Source: Bradyrhizobium sp. B097
Lineage (GTDB): Bacteria > Pseudomonadota > Alphaproteobacteria > Rhizobiales > Xanthobacteraceae
DNA length: 64,000 nt
Reading direction: 5' to 3'
NCBI RefSeq assembly: GCF_038957035.1
Contig: NZ_CP152412.1
Coordinates: forward strand, 3,282,501 to 3,346,500
In this document: piece by piece, positions 50,901 to 60,710 of the stretch
Layout: every line of letters starts with the position of its first letter
Numbering within the stretch: position 1 is the first letter of the stretch
Program-made: the position numbers and the translations under genes
The notes under the pieces: generated by a model
Told to the model about the DNA's origin: nothing
The model's database searches: none
What the model saw: only the letters and a program-made list of their open reading frames with translations

Positions 50901-53898
50901 CCGCGGTCGCGGAGCCGGCCATCGACAGCGAGCGCTCGACGTCGCTGGCGAGCGACTTCACCTGACCGGTGACGTCGGCCGATGTCGCGATCAGCGTGGT
51001 CTGGGCCTCGCGGGCGCCGGTCATGATCGCTTCGGCAGCGGCAGAGCCGGACATCGACAGCGATTGCTCGACATCGGAAGCCAGCGACTTGACCTGGCTT
51101 GCGGCTTCGATCGAGGCCGAGACCAGCGTGGTCTGCGCGTCGCGGGCGCCCGACAGCACCGAGGCTGCGGTGGCGCTACCGGCCGCCTGCAGCGTGCGCT
51201 CGACGTCCTCCGACAGCGCCTTGATCTGCGAGGCGACGTCGCCGGAGGCGGAGACCAGCGAGACCTGGGCGTCGCGGGCACTGGTGAGGATCGAGTTGGC
51301 GGCGCTGGTGCCGACGGCGGTCAGCACGCTCTCGACCTCGGCGGAGCTCTGCTTGAGCTGGTTGCCGACATCCGCGGACACGGTGAGCAGCGCCTGCTGC
51401 GCGGTGCGCGCGCCGGTCTGGATGGTTTCGCTGGTGTTGACCACGAGGTTGGTCAGCGAGCGCTCGGCGTCCTCGACATGGGACTTGATGCTCGACGACA
51501 ACATTTCGGCGCGGGACATCAGGTCCTCGCTCGCCTGGCGGCCGCTGCTCTCGATGCGGCCGGCGACGGCCTCGACGCGCGAGCCCAAGAGGTCCTCGAA
51601 CTGCGCGACGCGGGTGTCGATGTCACCGGCGATGACGCCGACGCGGCTCTCGATGCCCTGCTGGATGTCGGCGAAGCGCGCCGAGATGGTGTCGGTCAGG
51701 TTCGAGCTATGACCGCTGATGGTGTCGACGAGGCGGCTGTTGTGACCGTTGATGGTATCGGCGAGGCGGGTGCTGTGGCCGTTGATGGTGTCGACCAGGC
51801 GGTTGCTGTGGCCGTCGATGGTCTCGGTGACGCCGTTGATGCGGTGGTCGACCGCGGCGATCGCCTGCACGGTGCCCTCGGTCAGGGTCGTGGTGAGCAG
51901 GCCGAGGCGCGAGTCGATCGAGTGGATCGCCTGGGTGGCGCCTTCGGTCAGCTGGGTCGCGAGCGTGCCGAGATGGCCGTCGATGGTGTCGGTGACCGAC
52001 TTGGCGCGGCTCTCGAAGGTGACTTCGAGCGTCCGCATGCGGCCGTCGATCGCGTCATCCAGCGACTGCAGGCGGCCGTCGAACGAGCCGATCTTGGTGG
52101 CGAGCGATGAGTCGAACGACGACAGCTTGTCGGACAGCGAGGCGTCGAGATTGGTGACGCGGCTGCCCAGCGTGGTCTCGAATTGCAGCAGGCGCTGGTC
52201 GAGCGAAGCGGTGATCTCGCCGCTATTGCTGGTGACGCGATTGTCGAAGGTGTCGACATAGGTCTTCAGGCTGTCGGCGATGTCCTGGGTCCGCTGGCCC
52301 ATGCGCTCGACGATGTCGCCGCCGAACGTCTTCACGGTGCGGTCGAATTCCGAGATGTGGCGGGTGATCAGCGCGCCGAGCGTGCCGGAGTCGCGGGCGA
52401 ATTTCTCGGCGAGCTCGCTGCCGTGGTTCTTCACCAGGTCGTCGAACGCGCTCATCTGCAGCGACAGCGAGTCGTGCGCGGTCTCGGTCTGGCCCACCAC
52501 CTTGGCGACCAGCGAATTGACGGTGACGTCGAGCGCTTCGCTCGCCCTGTCGCCGGACGTCATGATCTGGCCGGCGAGGCGGTTGCCGGCGTCGTCGATC
52601 TTGCTGACCAGGTCGTTGCTGCGCAGTTCGAGCTCGAGCAGCAGCGAGTCCGCGGAATTCTTCAGGGAGTCGTGGACCTCTTCGGTGCGGTCGGAGATGC
52701 CGTCGACGATCGCAGACGAACGCTGCTCGAACTCGCCGGTGATGCGGTCGATGCGCTCGTTCAGCATCTCGTGGACGCGGTCGGCCAGGTCGACGAACTC
52801 GTCATGGACATGGCCGGTCTTGAAGTTGAGGCTGGTGGTGAGCCGCTCGGAGGCGTCCATCACCGCGCGCGTGGTCTCGGCGCTGGCTTCCTCGAGGCGG
52901 TCGAGCAGGTCGCCGCCGCGCTCGCCGAGCGCGAGGATCATGTTGTCGCCGGCATGGCTCAGCGCAGTCGTGATGTGCTGGCCGCGCTCTTCGAGCGCGC
53001 CGGTGATGCTCTTGGCGACCTCGTCGACGCGCGAGGCAATCGCGTCCGAGATCAGCGCGATGTCGTGGCGCAGGTCGATCTGCACGCCGGAGATCGCGCT
53101 GCGCACCTGCTCGGCCTGGCCGACCAGATTGTCGCGCTGATGGGCGATGTCCTGCAGCAGCGCGCGGATACGCACTTCATTGTCGGAATAGGCGCGCTCC
53201 AGCGCCGCCACCTCGTTGGCAACCAGGGTCTCGAGCTCGCCGGCGCGCGCGATCGCGCGTTCGACGCCGTCGCCCATCGCCGCGACCTCGCGGCGGATCG
53301 CCTGGCCGACCGTCACCATGGAATCGGCGGCGGCGTTTTCCGGCTCGGAGAATCGCATTGCGACCTGCGCCATCGATTGCGCGATCATCTGCATGCGCTG
53401 ACCGTGCGAGGCGAGGCTGGCGAGATAATAGAACAGCAGCACCGGAACGGCGAACAGCGCGGCGAGGCCGGCGAGCACCAGGACGCCGGTGCCCTGGGCC
53501 ATCGAAGCCTGCAGGGCCGGCCAGAACGCGATGGTGAGGATGACGCCGCCGAGCAGCCAGGCGCCGGAGCAGACGAAAAACAGCGTGAAGGCGTTGCGGG
53601 CGCGGCCTCCCTGCAGCGTCTGCAGCATCTGGCCGATGGTCTCGCGATCATCATTGGCGGCGCGGCGCGGCGCGCGCGGCTCCTCGATCGGCTCGAACAC
53701 CGAACGATCGGTATTCGCACGGGACTCGAACGATGCGGCCGAAAAATCCGGAGCTGACGGCGGCAGGCTCGGCGGCGCGGCGCCGTCGTTGAGGGGGCTG
53801 CGGCTCTCCGCGCCTTGCTCGCTGATGTTGAGGGCTTCCTGGATGGCAGAAAGCGCGACTTCGGTGGGATCTTTGACCTTCTTGGGAGTGTTCGCCAT
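47965..53898 (-). CDS. Giant membrane-anchored hendecad coiled-coil protein, GPR/RgsE-like polar growth factor
   Basis: A 1,977-residue protein. Residues 1-100 are soluble and proline-rich; two membrane helices follow at about 103-126 and 138-161; then about 1,600 residues are almost unbroken coiled coil. Residues 685-735 are five 11-residue units of the form (V/A)DTINGHSxRL, and about 820-1345 are twelve 44-residue units centred on (S/G)AREAQ. A Pro/Gln linker leads to a conserved C-terminal domain (RLYTPAGQKAFDEVARKY, TSETGLVYTLLAHAAGRLG). This plan matches GPR of Agrobacterium and RgsE of Sinorhizobium, large apolipoprotein-like proteins needed for polar growth. Start MANTPKK at 53898 is chosen over 54030; its ribosome binding site is weak. 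Confidence 0.75.
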   Translation of the reverse strand: MANTPKKVKDPTEVALSAIQEALNISEQGAESRSPLNDGAAPPSLPPSAPDFSAASFESRANTDRSVFEPIEEPRAPRRAANDDRETIGQMLQTLQGGRARNAFTLFFVCSGAWLLGGVILTIAFWPALQASMAQGTGVLVLAGLAALFAVPVLLFYYLASLASHGQRMQMIAQSMAQVAMRFSEPENAAADSMVTVGQAIRREVAAMGDGVERAIARAGELETLVANEVAALERAYSDNEVRIRALLQDIAHQRDNLVGQAEQVRSAISGVQIDLRHDIALISDAIASRVDEVAKSITGALEERGQHITTALSHAGDNMILALGERGGDLLDRLEEASAETTRAVMDASERLTTSLNFKTGHVHDEFVDLADRVHEMLNERIDRITGEFEQRSSAIVDGISDRTEEVHDSLKNSADSLLLELELRSNDLVSKIDDAGNRLAGQIMTSGDRASEALDVTVNSLVAKVVGQTETAHDSLSLQMSAFDDLVKNHGSELAEKFARDSGTLGALITRHISEFDRTVKTFGGDIVERMGQRTQDIADSLKTYVDTFDNRVTSNSGEITASLDQRLLQFETTLGSRVTNLDASLSDKLSSFDSSLATKIGSFDGRLQSLDDAIDGRMRTLEVTFESRAKSVTDTIDGHLGTLATQLTEGATQAIHSIDSRLGLLTTTLTEGTVQAIAAVDHRINGVTETIDGHSNRLVDTINGHSTRLADTINGHNSRLVDTISGHSSNLTDTISARFADIQQGIESRVGVIAGDIDTRVAQFEDLLGSRVEAVAGRIESSGRQASEDLMSRAEMLSSSIKSHVEDAERSLTNLVVNTSETIQTGARTAQQALLTVSADVGNQLKQSSAEVESVLTAVGTSAANSILTSARDAQVSLVSASGDVASQIKALSEDVERTLQAAGSATAASVLSGARDAQTTLVSASIEAASQVKSLASDVEQSLSMSGSAAAEAIMTGAREAQTTLIATSADVTGQVKSLASDVERSLSMAGSATAEAVVASAREAQSTLAGASTEATNLVRTLAADMQHSLSTAGTATAEAVVASAREAQNTLAGASTDATNLVRTLSADIERSLSMAGSATAEAIVASAREAQSTLAGASTEATDLVRTLAADMERSLSMAGSATAESITAGAREAQSMLVNASTESATKVSALAADIQRALSMAGSGTVEVLTAGAREAQNTLVTASTDAANHVKSLAADVERTLTSVGTNTAQTILGSARDAQNSFVATSNEAATQIRAISVEIERSLTTTSAETAQTILGSAREAQSSFAATSADAAAQIRTLSTDIERALGSVTAKTTDNIQTSAQNAQAALITMSNEVSTKVKTTSADIERSVLSASSAFGSAMTGKTDEIVTYVQQQTERLSQMVDGRRGSLVEALTAKTTQLSNDMDRATADALRAIETRGLAFSQSMAAHGGDVARNITSAGDQATGAVAKSLKELEQASRAAIDQSRQVSISAVTEMQETSKILRTDTVALFERLREGNILLQEVLTGAHDNLNSLERALVTRVADFVSAMNDVTSRNGVATQTLEDQLTVFNSKTGKALEDLGALSSQFETHGKALIEAAAVVEQANRSTTASVSERKSALESLVTTIDLRTTDLDQRLSRFTGLLDESLGAAEERARDIARVVAETAGAGSAAISKQFEAVRMAAENERQQTVDAMSDLYQQSNAETDAMFKESTEKFSAMVTAMKQMASEMHSELEATRNELRRGVLEMPQEAAENTAQMRKVIVDQIEALAELNRIVAHHGRGLDVVSSNRASVRHEEPVMAAAGGRADVRMRDSVRDNGNSAATLPPPDLGMATTSRRTEAPSVSPAGPNNGDGWLSDLLNRSDAPPPAPQNRDAQQRPRPQQQPTANPLESLSLDIGRLMDRTLAAEMWDRYQRGENKAFSKRLYTPAGQKAFDEVARKYRADRGFKQTVDRYIAEFERLLDEVAREGRGQQELSGHLTSETGLVYTLLAHAAGRLG
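49856..51438 (-). repeat. Twelve tandem 132-bp coding repeats
   Basis: Inside the giant gene the 44-codon unit repeats about 12 times in phase. The best conserved part, CTCGCGGGCGGAGGCGACGA on the + strand, recurs at 50611, 50743 and 50875, exactly 132 bases apart and nearly identical. The outer copies are more diverged. Confidence 0.9.
51706..51842 (-). repeat. Tandem 33-bp coding repeats
   Basis: Four to five 33-bp units encode the 11-residue pattern DTI(N/D/S)GH(S/N)xRL-V/A. They are N-terminal to the 132-bp repeats in the giant coiled-coil gene and show its basic 11-residue period. Confidence 0.85.
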
Positions 53899-54277
53899 GT
53901 TCAGTCTGAGCCCTCTCACTATTTTACGCGTCGGCGAGCCTGCGATCGTCCCCACGCAAGCTCGAAGCCGGTGCCCACAAGCGGAGCGCAAGCGCCCCCT
54001 CGGCGGCTTGTCCGCTACATCCGCAAACATCCTATTGGGAGAGCGATGCGAATGAAATGCTTGCGATTAATACTTTCTTAATCATCGTTAACAGCTTTGC
54101 GCCATAAGGCCTTATGGGTACTCGAAATTCCTGCCGCAGAGGGCCGATTGTGTCCGGAAATTGTCCAGAATCGGGCGGTTTTGCCGATCGTCCCGACAAC
54201 AATTCGTTAACCAGTTTCGTGATTGGCTGGGCGAACGGTCCGCCGGTGAAGCCCGGCAGAGACGACAGGGACAGGCC
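53899..54277. promoter_or_regulatory. Divergent promoter region, giant gene and hpt gene
   Basis: This 379-base region separates the giant coiled-coil gene from the hpt gene. It holds an AT-rich patch near 54060-54095 with a CtrA-type site. No gene is supported; an open frame from about 53899 to 54030 in front of the giant gene looks fortuitous. Confidence 0.6.
54067..54081. promoter_or_regulatory. CtrA-type binding site
   Basis: TTAA (54067-54070), 7 bases, TTAA (54078-54081), the TTAA-N7-TTAA plan recognised by the cell-cycle regulator CtrA; a further TTAAC half-site lies at 54088-54092. The site is about 170 bases upstream of the giant gene and 200 upstream of hpt, so it could serve either. 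Confidence 0.5.
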
Positions 54278-54655
54278 ATGCCGCTTCATCTCGAACGGGT
54301 CGAATGGACGCAATCGCCGCCGCTCGCGCCGGGCGACGGGCCGATCGACGTCGATCACCTCAGGCGGATGACGCTGGGCGACCCGGGGCTGGAGCGGGAA
54401 GTGCTGGCGATGTTCTCGACCCAGTCGGCCCGGATCCTTGGCGAGCTGGCTGCCTTGCCGCCGGAGGCTCCGACCCACGCCCACACCCTGAAAGGATCGG
54501 CGCGGGCGATTGGCGCCTTCGGCGTTGCCGAGGCGGCCGCCAACCTGGAAACCGCGCTCACCGCCGGTTCCGACCCGGCCCAGCCGCTCGCCGCGCTCGG
54601 GGCCGCGATCGCCGAAGCGCGCACGGCGATCGAGCTGATTCTGGGCCGCTCCTAG
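54278..54655 (+). CDS. Orphan Hpt (histidine phosphotransfer) domain protein
   Basis: A 125-residue protein. A short N-terminal stretch precedes a four-helix Hpt domain with the phospho-accepting His69 in [14 protein letters not shown] and the helper Lys72 and Gly. It has no kinase or receiver domain, so it must pass phosphate between separate proteins, as ChpT or CheA-type relays do. AGGGA precedes the ATG at 54278. It is divergent from the giant coiled-coil gene. Confidence 0.87.
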   Translation: MPLHLERVEWTQSPPLAPGDGPIDVDHLRRMTLGDPGLEREVLAMFSTQSARILGELAALPPEAPTHAHTLKGSARAIGAFGVAEAAANLETALTAGSDPAQPLAALGAAIAEARTAIELILGRS

Positions 54656-54818
54656 CCTTATCGGCCCTCTCCACGGCCTGCGGCAACGGGTAGGGCGCCG
54701 CCCCTGGCCGGCCGGCAGGTTTTCGGTCTCCGTGCTAGCGCTGTACGGATCGACCCGTTATACGACTGCCGGGACCTTTCCAACCATCGTCCGGCGCATT
54801 CCGGCAGCACGAGCAATC

Positions 54819-55139
54819 ATGGCCAAAATACACTTTATCGACCATTCCGGAGAGAAACGCTCCATTGATATCGAGAACGGCGCGACGGTGATGGAAGGTG
54901 CGATCCGCAACGCCATTCCCGGCATTGAAGCCGAATGCGGTGGCGCCTGCGCCTGTGCGACCTGCCATGTCTATGTCGATGACGCGTGGCGCGAGAAGGT
55001 CGGCGCGCCGTCGCCGATGGAAGAGGACATGCTGGATTTCGGCTTCGACGTGCGTCCGAATTCGCGGCTGTCCTGCCAGATCAAGGTGACCGACGATCTC
55101 GACGGACTGGTCGTGTCGACGCCGGAGCGGCAGGCCTGA
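54819..55139 (+). CDS. 2Fe-2S ferredoxin, adrenodoxin type
   Basis: A 106-residue electron carrier. Cluster ligands are Cys40, Cys46, Cys49 (C-x5-C-x2-C) and Cys86; a further Cys44 is not a ligand. MEEDMLDF after the cluster loop is typical of the ISC/adrenodoxin type (Fdx, palustrisredoxin). Such ferredoxins pass electrons to cytochromes P450 or to Fe-S cluster assembly. The ferredoxin-NADP reductase gene at 55770 lies only 630 bases away and could reduce it. No clear ribosome binding site; the ATG begins directly with the first strand. Confidence 0.92.
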   Translation: MAKIHFIDHSGEKRSIDIENGATVMEGAIRNAIPGIEAECGGACACATCHVYVDDAWREKVGAPSPMEEDMLDFGFDVRPNSRLSCQIKVTDDLDGLVVSTPERQA

Positions 55140-55145
55140 CCTGAT

Positions 55146-55637
55146 TTATTCGCCGTCCGGGTTCACACCGCGACGGACCCAGCGGCGGAAGTTCTCTTTG
55201 ACCTCCGCCGGCAGCGGTGTCGGTCTGCGCGTGGCCTCATCGATCATCACGGTGACCGCCCTCGCCGACGCCACGCATCTCCCTTCCGAAAATACCACCT
55301 GATCGAAAGTGGTCGACGTCCGTCCGAACTTGACGAGACCGAGCCCGAGCTCGATCTGTCCCGGCCAGTGCAGCTCGGCGCGGAAATGGATGTCGAGCCG
55401 CACCATGATCCAGCCAAGCCCGGCCGGCATCAGCCCCATGCTGAGGTCCTTCACCAGCGTGACGCGGCCGGTCTCAAAATAGCTCGCATAGACGGCGTTG
55501 TTGACGTGCCCGTTCGGGTCGAGATCGGCAAAGCGCACATTGTCGGACAGGCGATAGGGAAAGTCTTCCAGGCGCGGTGCATCGTCGGCGCGGACAGGGG
55601 CATTCACGAGGGGGATCTCCGTCGGTTTCCCGCCCAT
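55146..55637 (-). CDS. Acyl-CoA thioesterase, hot-dog fold
   Basis: A 163-residue single hot-dog domain enzyme of the 4-hydroxybenzoyl-CoA thioesterase type. The key helix opens RFADLDPNGHVNNAVYASYFE with the catalytic Asp and the conserved HVNN. It cleaves an acyl-CoA or acyl-ACP thioester, substrate unknown. The gene lies between ferredoxin and ferredoxin-NADP reductase on the opposite strand; its promoter faces the reductase gene. Confidence 0.88.
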   Translation of the reverse strand: MGGKPTEIPLVNAPVRADDAPRLEDFPYRLSDNVRFADLDPNGHVNNAVYASYFETGRVTLVKDLSMGLMPAGLGWIMVRLDIHFRAELHWPGQIELGLGLVKFGRTSTTFDQVVFSEGRCVASARAVTVMIDEATRRPTPLPAEVKENFRRWVRRGVNPDGE

Positions 55638-55757
55638 ACAGCCGAGTTACGCAGGCTCGGCAAGGGGTTGCCGCGCCAGCCGCTGTCCCTATTATGCATG
55701 TCCCGATCCGGCCCACTCGGCTGGACAGGCGAGAGCCGTCCAGTCGATCTCAACTGA

Positions 55758-56798
<1,041 letters not shown>

Positions 56799-56925
56799 TT
56801 CCACTTCAGCAGCGACCAATGCCGGGGGCATGGGCCATTGCCCGTGCGGCGCGGGTACTGGAACACTCCGCGAAATGGCCGTAGTCTGCTCGTAATCGAG
56901 TTTGTCGATTGATCAGGTGATGATG

Positions 56926-57495
56926 ATGCGGAACACGCTATCCAGACTTCGGCTGATCCTGGCGATCGCCACGGCCTTTGCGCTAGCTGCTCCGCTTGCA
57001 GCTTCCGCGGCCGAGCTATCGGCGGCCGGACTCTGGCAGAAGATCGAAGACGGCAAGCCCGAAGGCTGGTTCCTGGTGATCGAGCGCAACGGCCTGTTCG
57101 AAGGCATGATCGCAAAGATGTTCTCGGCGCCCGACGATCCGCCCAATCCGGTCTGCTCGAAATGCACCGACGATCGCAAGGACATGCCGTGGCTTGGCAT
57201 TCCCCTGATCCGCGACATGAAGCGCAACGGGCTCGCCTATGAAGGCGGCAACGTGCTCGATCCGCGCAACGGCAAGGTCTACAAGGCCAAGATGACGCTG
57301 AGCGCCGATGGACAGACGCTGACCATGCGCGGCTATCTCGGCATCTCGCTGTTCGGCAAGGACGAGGTCTGGACCCGGCTGCCGGACACCGCGCTGGCGC
57401 AGCTCGATCCCACAATCGTCGCCAAATATCTGCCCGCACAAGCCGCAGCGATGAAGCCGCCACCGGCGCCCTTGCCCGCGACGAAGCGGCACTAG
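56926..57495 (+). CDS. DUF2147 exported protein
   Basis: A 189-residue protein with a signal peptide ([18 protein letters not shown] ... ASAAE) and a DUF2147 domain: [20 protein letters not shown], the [19 protein letters not shown] cysteine pair, [22 protein letters not shown] and LTMRGYLG. The domain is a small periplasmic beta-barrel, whose function is unknown. ATG triplets stand at 56920, 56923 and 56926; the last is best spaced from AGG. The Pro-rich tail is variable in this family. Confidence 0.88.
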   Translation: MRNTLSRLRLILAIATAFALAAPLAASAAELSAAGLWQKIEDGKPEGWFLVIERNGLFEGMIAKMFSAPDDPPNPVCSKCTDDRKDMPWLGIPLIRDMKRNGLAYEGGNVLDPRNGKVYKAKMTLSADGQTLTMRGYLGISLFGKDEVWTRLPDTALAQLDPTIVAKYLPAQAAAMKPPPAPLPATKRH

Positions 57496-57559
57496 ACATC
57501 CTCATTGGGATCACGTTGGTTCGCGGCCGCACGCGTGCGGCGTCGCGAGCGTGCAGCGT

Positions 57560-59518
57560 TCAGCGTTGCTCCGGTGCCGTCGGCAATGGCGCGACCGGCT
57601 CGGAGATCACTTCAGGCACCGTGGTGTTCAATCGCAGCACGGTGGCGGCTGCGGGGACCGCGGCATCGGCCATCGCCGCATGACCTTCGGCGCTGGGATG
57701 CACCGCGCCGCCATACACCGCCGACAGGATGCCCCATGTCGCATCGTGGATGTCGGTTGGCTGCATCGAGGACGGCAGGCCCTGCGGGTAGGTCATCGCC
57801 GCGAAATAGCTGTCATTGGCATCGCGGATCCAGCGCGCACGCGGCAGATAGGCGCGGTATTCGCCGGCGCTGCGGCCGCATTTGAGCGGCTGGTTGGCCG
57901 CGGCGACGATGTCGGAGACGAAGCTGTCGCCGTTGGCGGCGAAGCAGTCGCGGTCGAACTCCGGATCGGTCGACGCGCGTGCGCAGAAGCCGTGGCTTGC
58001 AAACGCATCCTGATGCGCATCGACGAAGGTCATGCGTTCGGCCTGCGGACTGCGGCAGATGATGCCGGACTGGCACTGCGCGATCGCCTTGAGCTGCGGC
58101 AAGAATTCGTTCTGCACGAAGCCCGAGACCGCCGCGAGCCGCTTCGGATCGGCGTTGAACGAGGGATGGACCTCGAAGCCGGCGCGGCCGCCGGGGCAGG
58201 GCGCGCCGCCATTGGCCAGCGCCGGATTGGCGTAGGCGGTGTAGACCACGTGCGAGAGGTCGCCGCCGACCAACGGCTTCAGCGCATCGCGCAGCTTGGC
58301 GAAATCGGCCGGCAGGTCGCGCGCCAGTGCCGAACGGGCATCGTCGACGCTGGCCATCGAGCCGCCCTGGCTGAACAGCGCGCGTTCGGTCGGCGTGTCG
58401 ACGATCACGTTGGCGACGAGGCCGGAGAAATAGATGTCGTTGGCGCCGACCGACAGCAGCACGAGATCGAGCGTGCGGTCCGGCTGCCGGCGCTTGACGG
58501 CTGCGAGTGCCGTGCGCAGCTCCGCGATCTGGCCGTTGACGGTGCCCGAGCAGGTGTTGGCGGTTTTCGTCGGCAGACATTCCCGCGCCTGCTGCGAGCC
58601 GAGCAGGCCGTCGGCGATGGTGGCGCCGGTGCAGGCCAGCGGCAGATAGGTCACCGCGATGTGCGGGTATTGCACGGCGAGCGCAAGCGCGGTGCGGGTC
58701 TGGTAGCTGTACAGCGAACGGTGACAGGCCGAGTTGAGCCACAGCGCGCTTTGGCGCTGCCAGTTGGTCAGGGTGTCGGGCGCTTCGCAGGCGCGGCCGC
58801 CTTTGTAGCCGGCGCGGCTCGGCCGGTAGTATTGCGCGCCGCCGAGATAGGAGCGGAAGCAGAACCCTTCGTCGGAGAGGGCGATCGCGCGATCGGGATT
58901 GCCTTCGCCGGATGCGATGCTGTCGCCGAGGCCGGCGATCAGCAAATCGCGCACCGCGATCTGGGTCGTCACGCGCTGGTTTGCATCCGAGCCGCTGGCG
59001 ACGTCGACGGTCGCGACCGTGGTGCGGCCGTAGCGGACGCGCAGATTGACCGGCTCGGCGCAATCGAATGTCGAGGATTGCGGCCCATCGCCGTCGTCGA
59101 ACGACCAGGCGCAGGTCGCGCCGACCGGAACCGGACCCGTGAGCCGCACCACGATCGGGTGATCGATCGGCGTCAGATAGCTTTCCTTGACGTTGTCGCG
59201 GGTGCAGGGCTCGCTGACGCGGCCTTGCAGGTCGATGCAGAGCCGGTTGACCGTGTTGCGCGCCCAGCCGCGGCCGTCGCTTTGCATCTCCAGCGCCTGT
59301 TCCGAGGCCAGCACGCTGCGGCCGAGCCCGCTTTCGACATGCAGGCGGAAGTCGCGTTCCTCGCGGAACAGCCGGAAGCGGTTGCGGACCTCCCAGGAGA
59401 TCGAGAGCTGGCTATCCTGCGCGTCCGCGGCTGAAGCCAATACCGCCGCGAGCGCGCTGCCGAGCAGCACGCTGCAGACCGTTGCGCGAAACGAAAATCG
59501 AACCAAAGAGCCAATCAT
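57560..59518 (-). CDS. Exported SGNH/GDSL hydrolase-like protein
   Basis: A 652-residue secreted protein. Signal peptide MIGSLVRFSFRATVCSVLLG to DAQ, about 180 residues of beta-rich N-terminal domain, then an SGNH domain: block I GLGDSIASGEGN (catalytic Ser), block III SVGANDIYFSGL (Asn), block V VHPSAEGHAAMA (His). Cysteines in pairs suggest disulfides. Such proteins act as lipases, esterases or deacetylases of surface polymers. An upstream start at 59602 is possible but has no signal sequence logic. Substrate unknown. Confidence 0.82.
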   Translation of the reverse strand: MIGSLVRFSFRATVCSVLLGSALAAVLASAADAQDSQLSISWEVRNRFRLFREERDFRLHVESGLGRSVLASEQALEMQSDGRGWARNTVNRLCIDLQGRVSEPCTRDNVKESYLTPIDHPIVVRLTGPVPVGATCAWSFDDGDGPQSSTFDCAEPVNLRVRYGRTTVATVDVASGSDANQRVTTQIAVRDLLIAGLGDSIASGEGNPDRAIALSDEGFCFRSYLGGAQYYRPSRAGYKGGRACEAPDTLTNWQRQSALWLNSACHRSLYSYQTRTALALAVQYPHIAVTYLPLACTGATIADGLLGSQQARECLPTKTANTCSGTVNGQIAELRTALAAVKRRQPDRTLDLVLLSVGANDIYFSGLVANVIVDTPTERALFSQGGSMASVDDARSALARDLPADFAKLRDALKPLVGGDLSHVVYTAYANPALANGGAPCPGGRAGFEVHPSFNADPKRLAAVSGFVQNEFLPQLKAIAQCQSGIICRSPQAERMTFVDAHQDAFASHGFCARASTDPEFDRDCFAANGDSFVSDIVAAANQPLKCGRSAGEYRAYLPRARWIRDANDSYFAAMTYPQGLPSSMQPTDIHDATWGILSAVYGGAVHPSAEGHAAMADAAVPAAATVLRLNTTVPEVISEPVAPLPTAPEQR

Positions 59519-59633
59519 GGCGCGGTTTGACGCGAGTGGTACGGCGAAAATAAGAGAAGCGGCTGCAGAGACCAACAATCCGGGATCGAAACCGGGACTC
59601 AAAACAGGGACTTCGGACCGATAACGTTCGCTG

Positions 59634-60710
59634 TTACCGTCTCAGCCGCCTGATCTGCTGCTGCCGGCTTTCGATCGGTTGCCGCACGGTCGCCGAAGCC
59701 GTGCAGGCTTGGCTGAGTCTTTTTCGTTCCTGCCAGGGCCGCACCACGTTGAGCCACAGCTCGCGCATGCCCATGATCGAGATCGAGATCCCGAACGGGA
59801 TCAGGAAATAGAGGATACGGAACACGACCAGCGTCGCCAGCAATTGCTCCTTGCTGAACTCCGGCAGCGCCACCAGCATTGCAGCGTCGAACACGCCGAT
59901 CGAGCCGGGGGCGTGGCTCGCAAAGCCGAGCAGCGTCGCCAGGATGAACACCACCGCCAGCGAGACGAAGTCGATATGCGGCTCGGTCGGCATCAGGAGA
60001 TACATCGCAAGCGCGCAGAAGCCGAGATCGACCACGCCGATGATGATCTGCAGCAGTGTCAGCTTGGCCGAGGGCAGCACCACCTTCCAGCCGTTCTGGC
60101 CGAGCTCGCGGCGCTTCTCGCCGGTCAGGAGCCAGACGAAATAGGCGCCGATGCCGGCAAGGCAGCCGAGCGCGATCAGCCGGTTCATCGCCGGCGGCAG
60201 CAGGTCCATCGCCGATGCCGCCGCGGGGTGCCAGGCCATGCCGAAGCCGAGCACGAACAAATTGCCGAGCCAGAAGGTCAGGCCCGAGAGAAAGCAGATT
60301 TTGGCGACATCGATCGCGGAGAGGCCGTAATCGGAATAGATCCGGAAGCGGATCGCGCCGCCGGTAAAGACGGTGGCGCCGATATTGTGGCCGATCGTGT
60401 AGCTGGTGAAGCTCGACAGCGCTGCGATGCGGTAGGGGACGTGGGTCTTGCCGATCGTGCGCAGCGCGAAGAAGTCATAGAAGGTCAGCGTGCAGAACGC
60501 CCCGACCACGCAGAGCGCCGCCAGCGCGATCCGGTGCGGCGCGATGTCGGTCAGCGCGGTGAGGATGATACCGGTGTCGACGCCCTTCAGGGTGTGGACC
60601 AGCGTCGTGATAGCGAACGCGATGATGAGCACGCTCGCAGCGATCCCGAGCCGTTTCCAGCCGATCTTTTCCTTGAAGCCACGCCCAAGCGTGGTCAGCA
60701 GCCGAAGCAT
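59634..60710 (-). CDS. UPF0104 / lysylphosphatidylglycerol synthase TM-region protein
   Basis: A 358-residue membrane protein with about 8 helices of the flippase-like family related to the membrane half of MprF. Blocks: SYTIGHNIGATVFTGGAIRFRIYS, and the late ATLLGFASHAPGSIGVFDAAML. It lacks the catalytic acyltransferase-like half, so it cannot make aminoacyl lipids alone. GGGAGG precedes the ATG. It is a second UPF0104 member in this window besides the one at 22562, but the two share only the general pattern. Possible partner: the SGNH hydrolase gene just downstream on the same strand. Confidence 0.83.
   Translation of the reverse strand: MLRLLTTLGRGFKEKIGWKRLGIAASVLIIAFAITTLVHTLKGVDTGIILTALTDIAPHRIALAALCVVGAFCTLTFYDFFALRTIGKTHVPYRIAALSSFTSYTIGHNIGATVFTGGAIRFRIYSDYGLSAIDVAKICFLSGLTFWLGNLFVLGFGMAWHPAAASAMDLLPPAMNRLIALGCLAGIGAYFVWLLTGEKRRELGQNGWKVVLPSAKLTLLQIIIGVVDLGFCALAMYLLMPTEPHIDFVSLAVVFILATLLGFASHAPGSIGVFDAAMLVALPEFSKEQLLATLVVFRILYFLIPFGISISIMGMRELWLNVVRPWQERKRLSQACTASATVRQPIESRQQQIRRLRR

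Noticed and set aside
49856-51438. Regularly spaced repeats resembling an array
   Set aside because: They have a 132-bp period with no distinct spacers, stay in one reading frame and encode a coiled coil; not CRISPR.
49198-52110. 970-codon plus-strand open frame with striking repeats inside the giant gene
   Set aside because: The repeats mirror the 132-bp repeats of the minus-strand coiled-coil gene, whose frame continues to conserved N- and C-terminal domains; the plus frame has no start signal and an Arg/Gly-rich, motif-free product.
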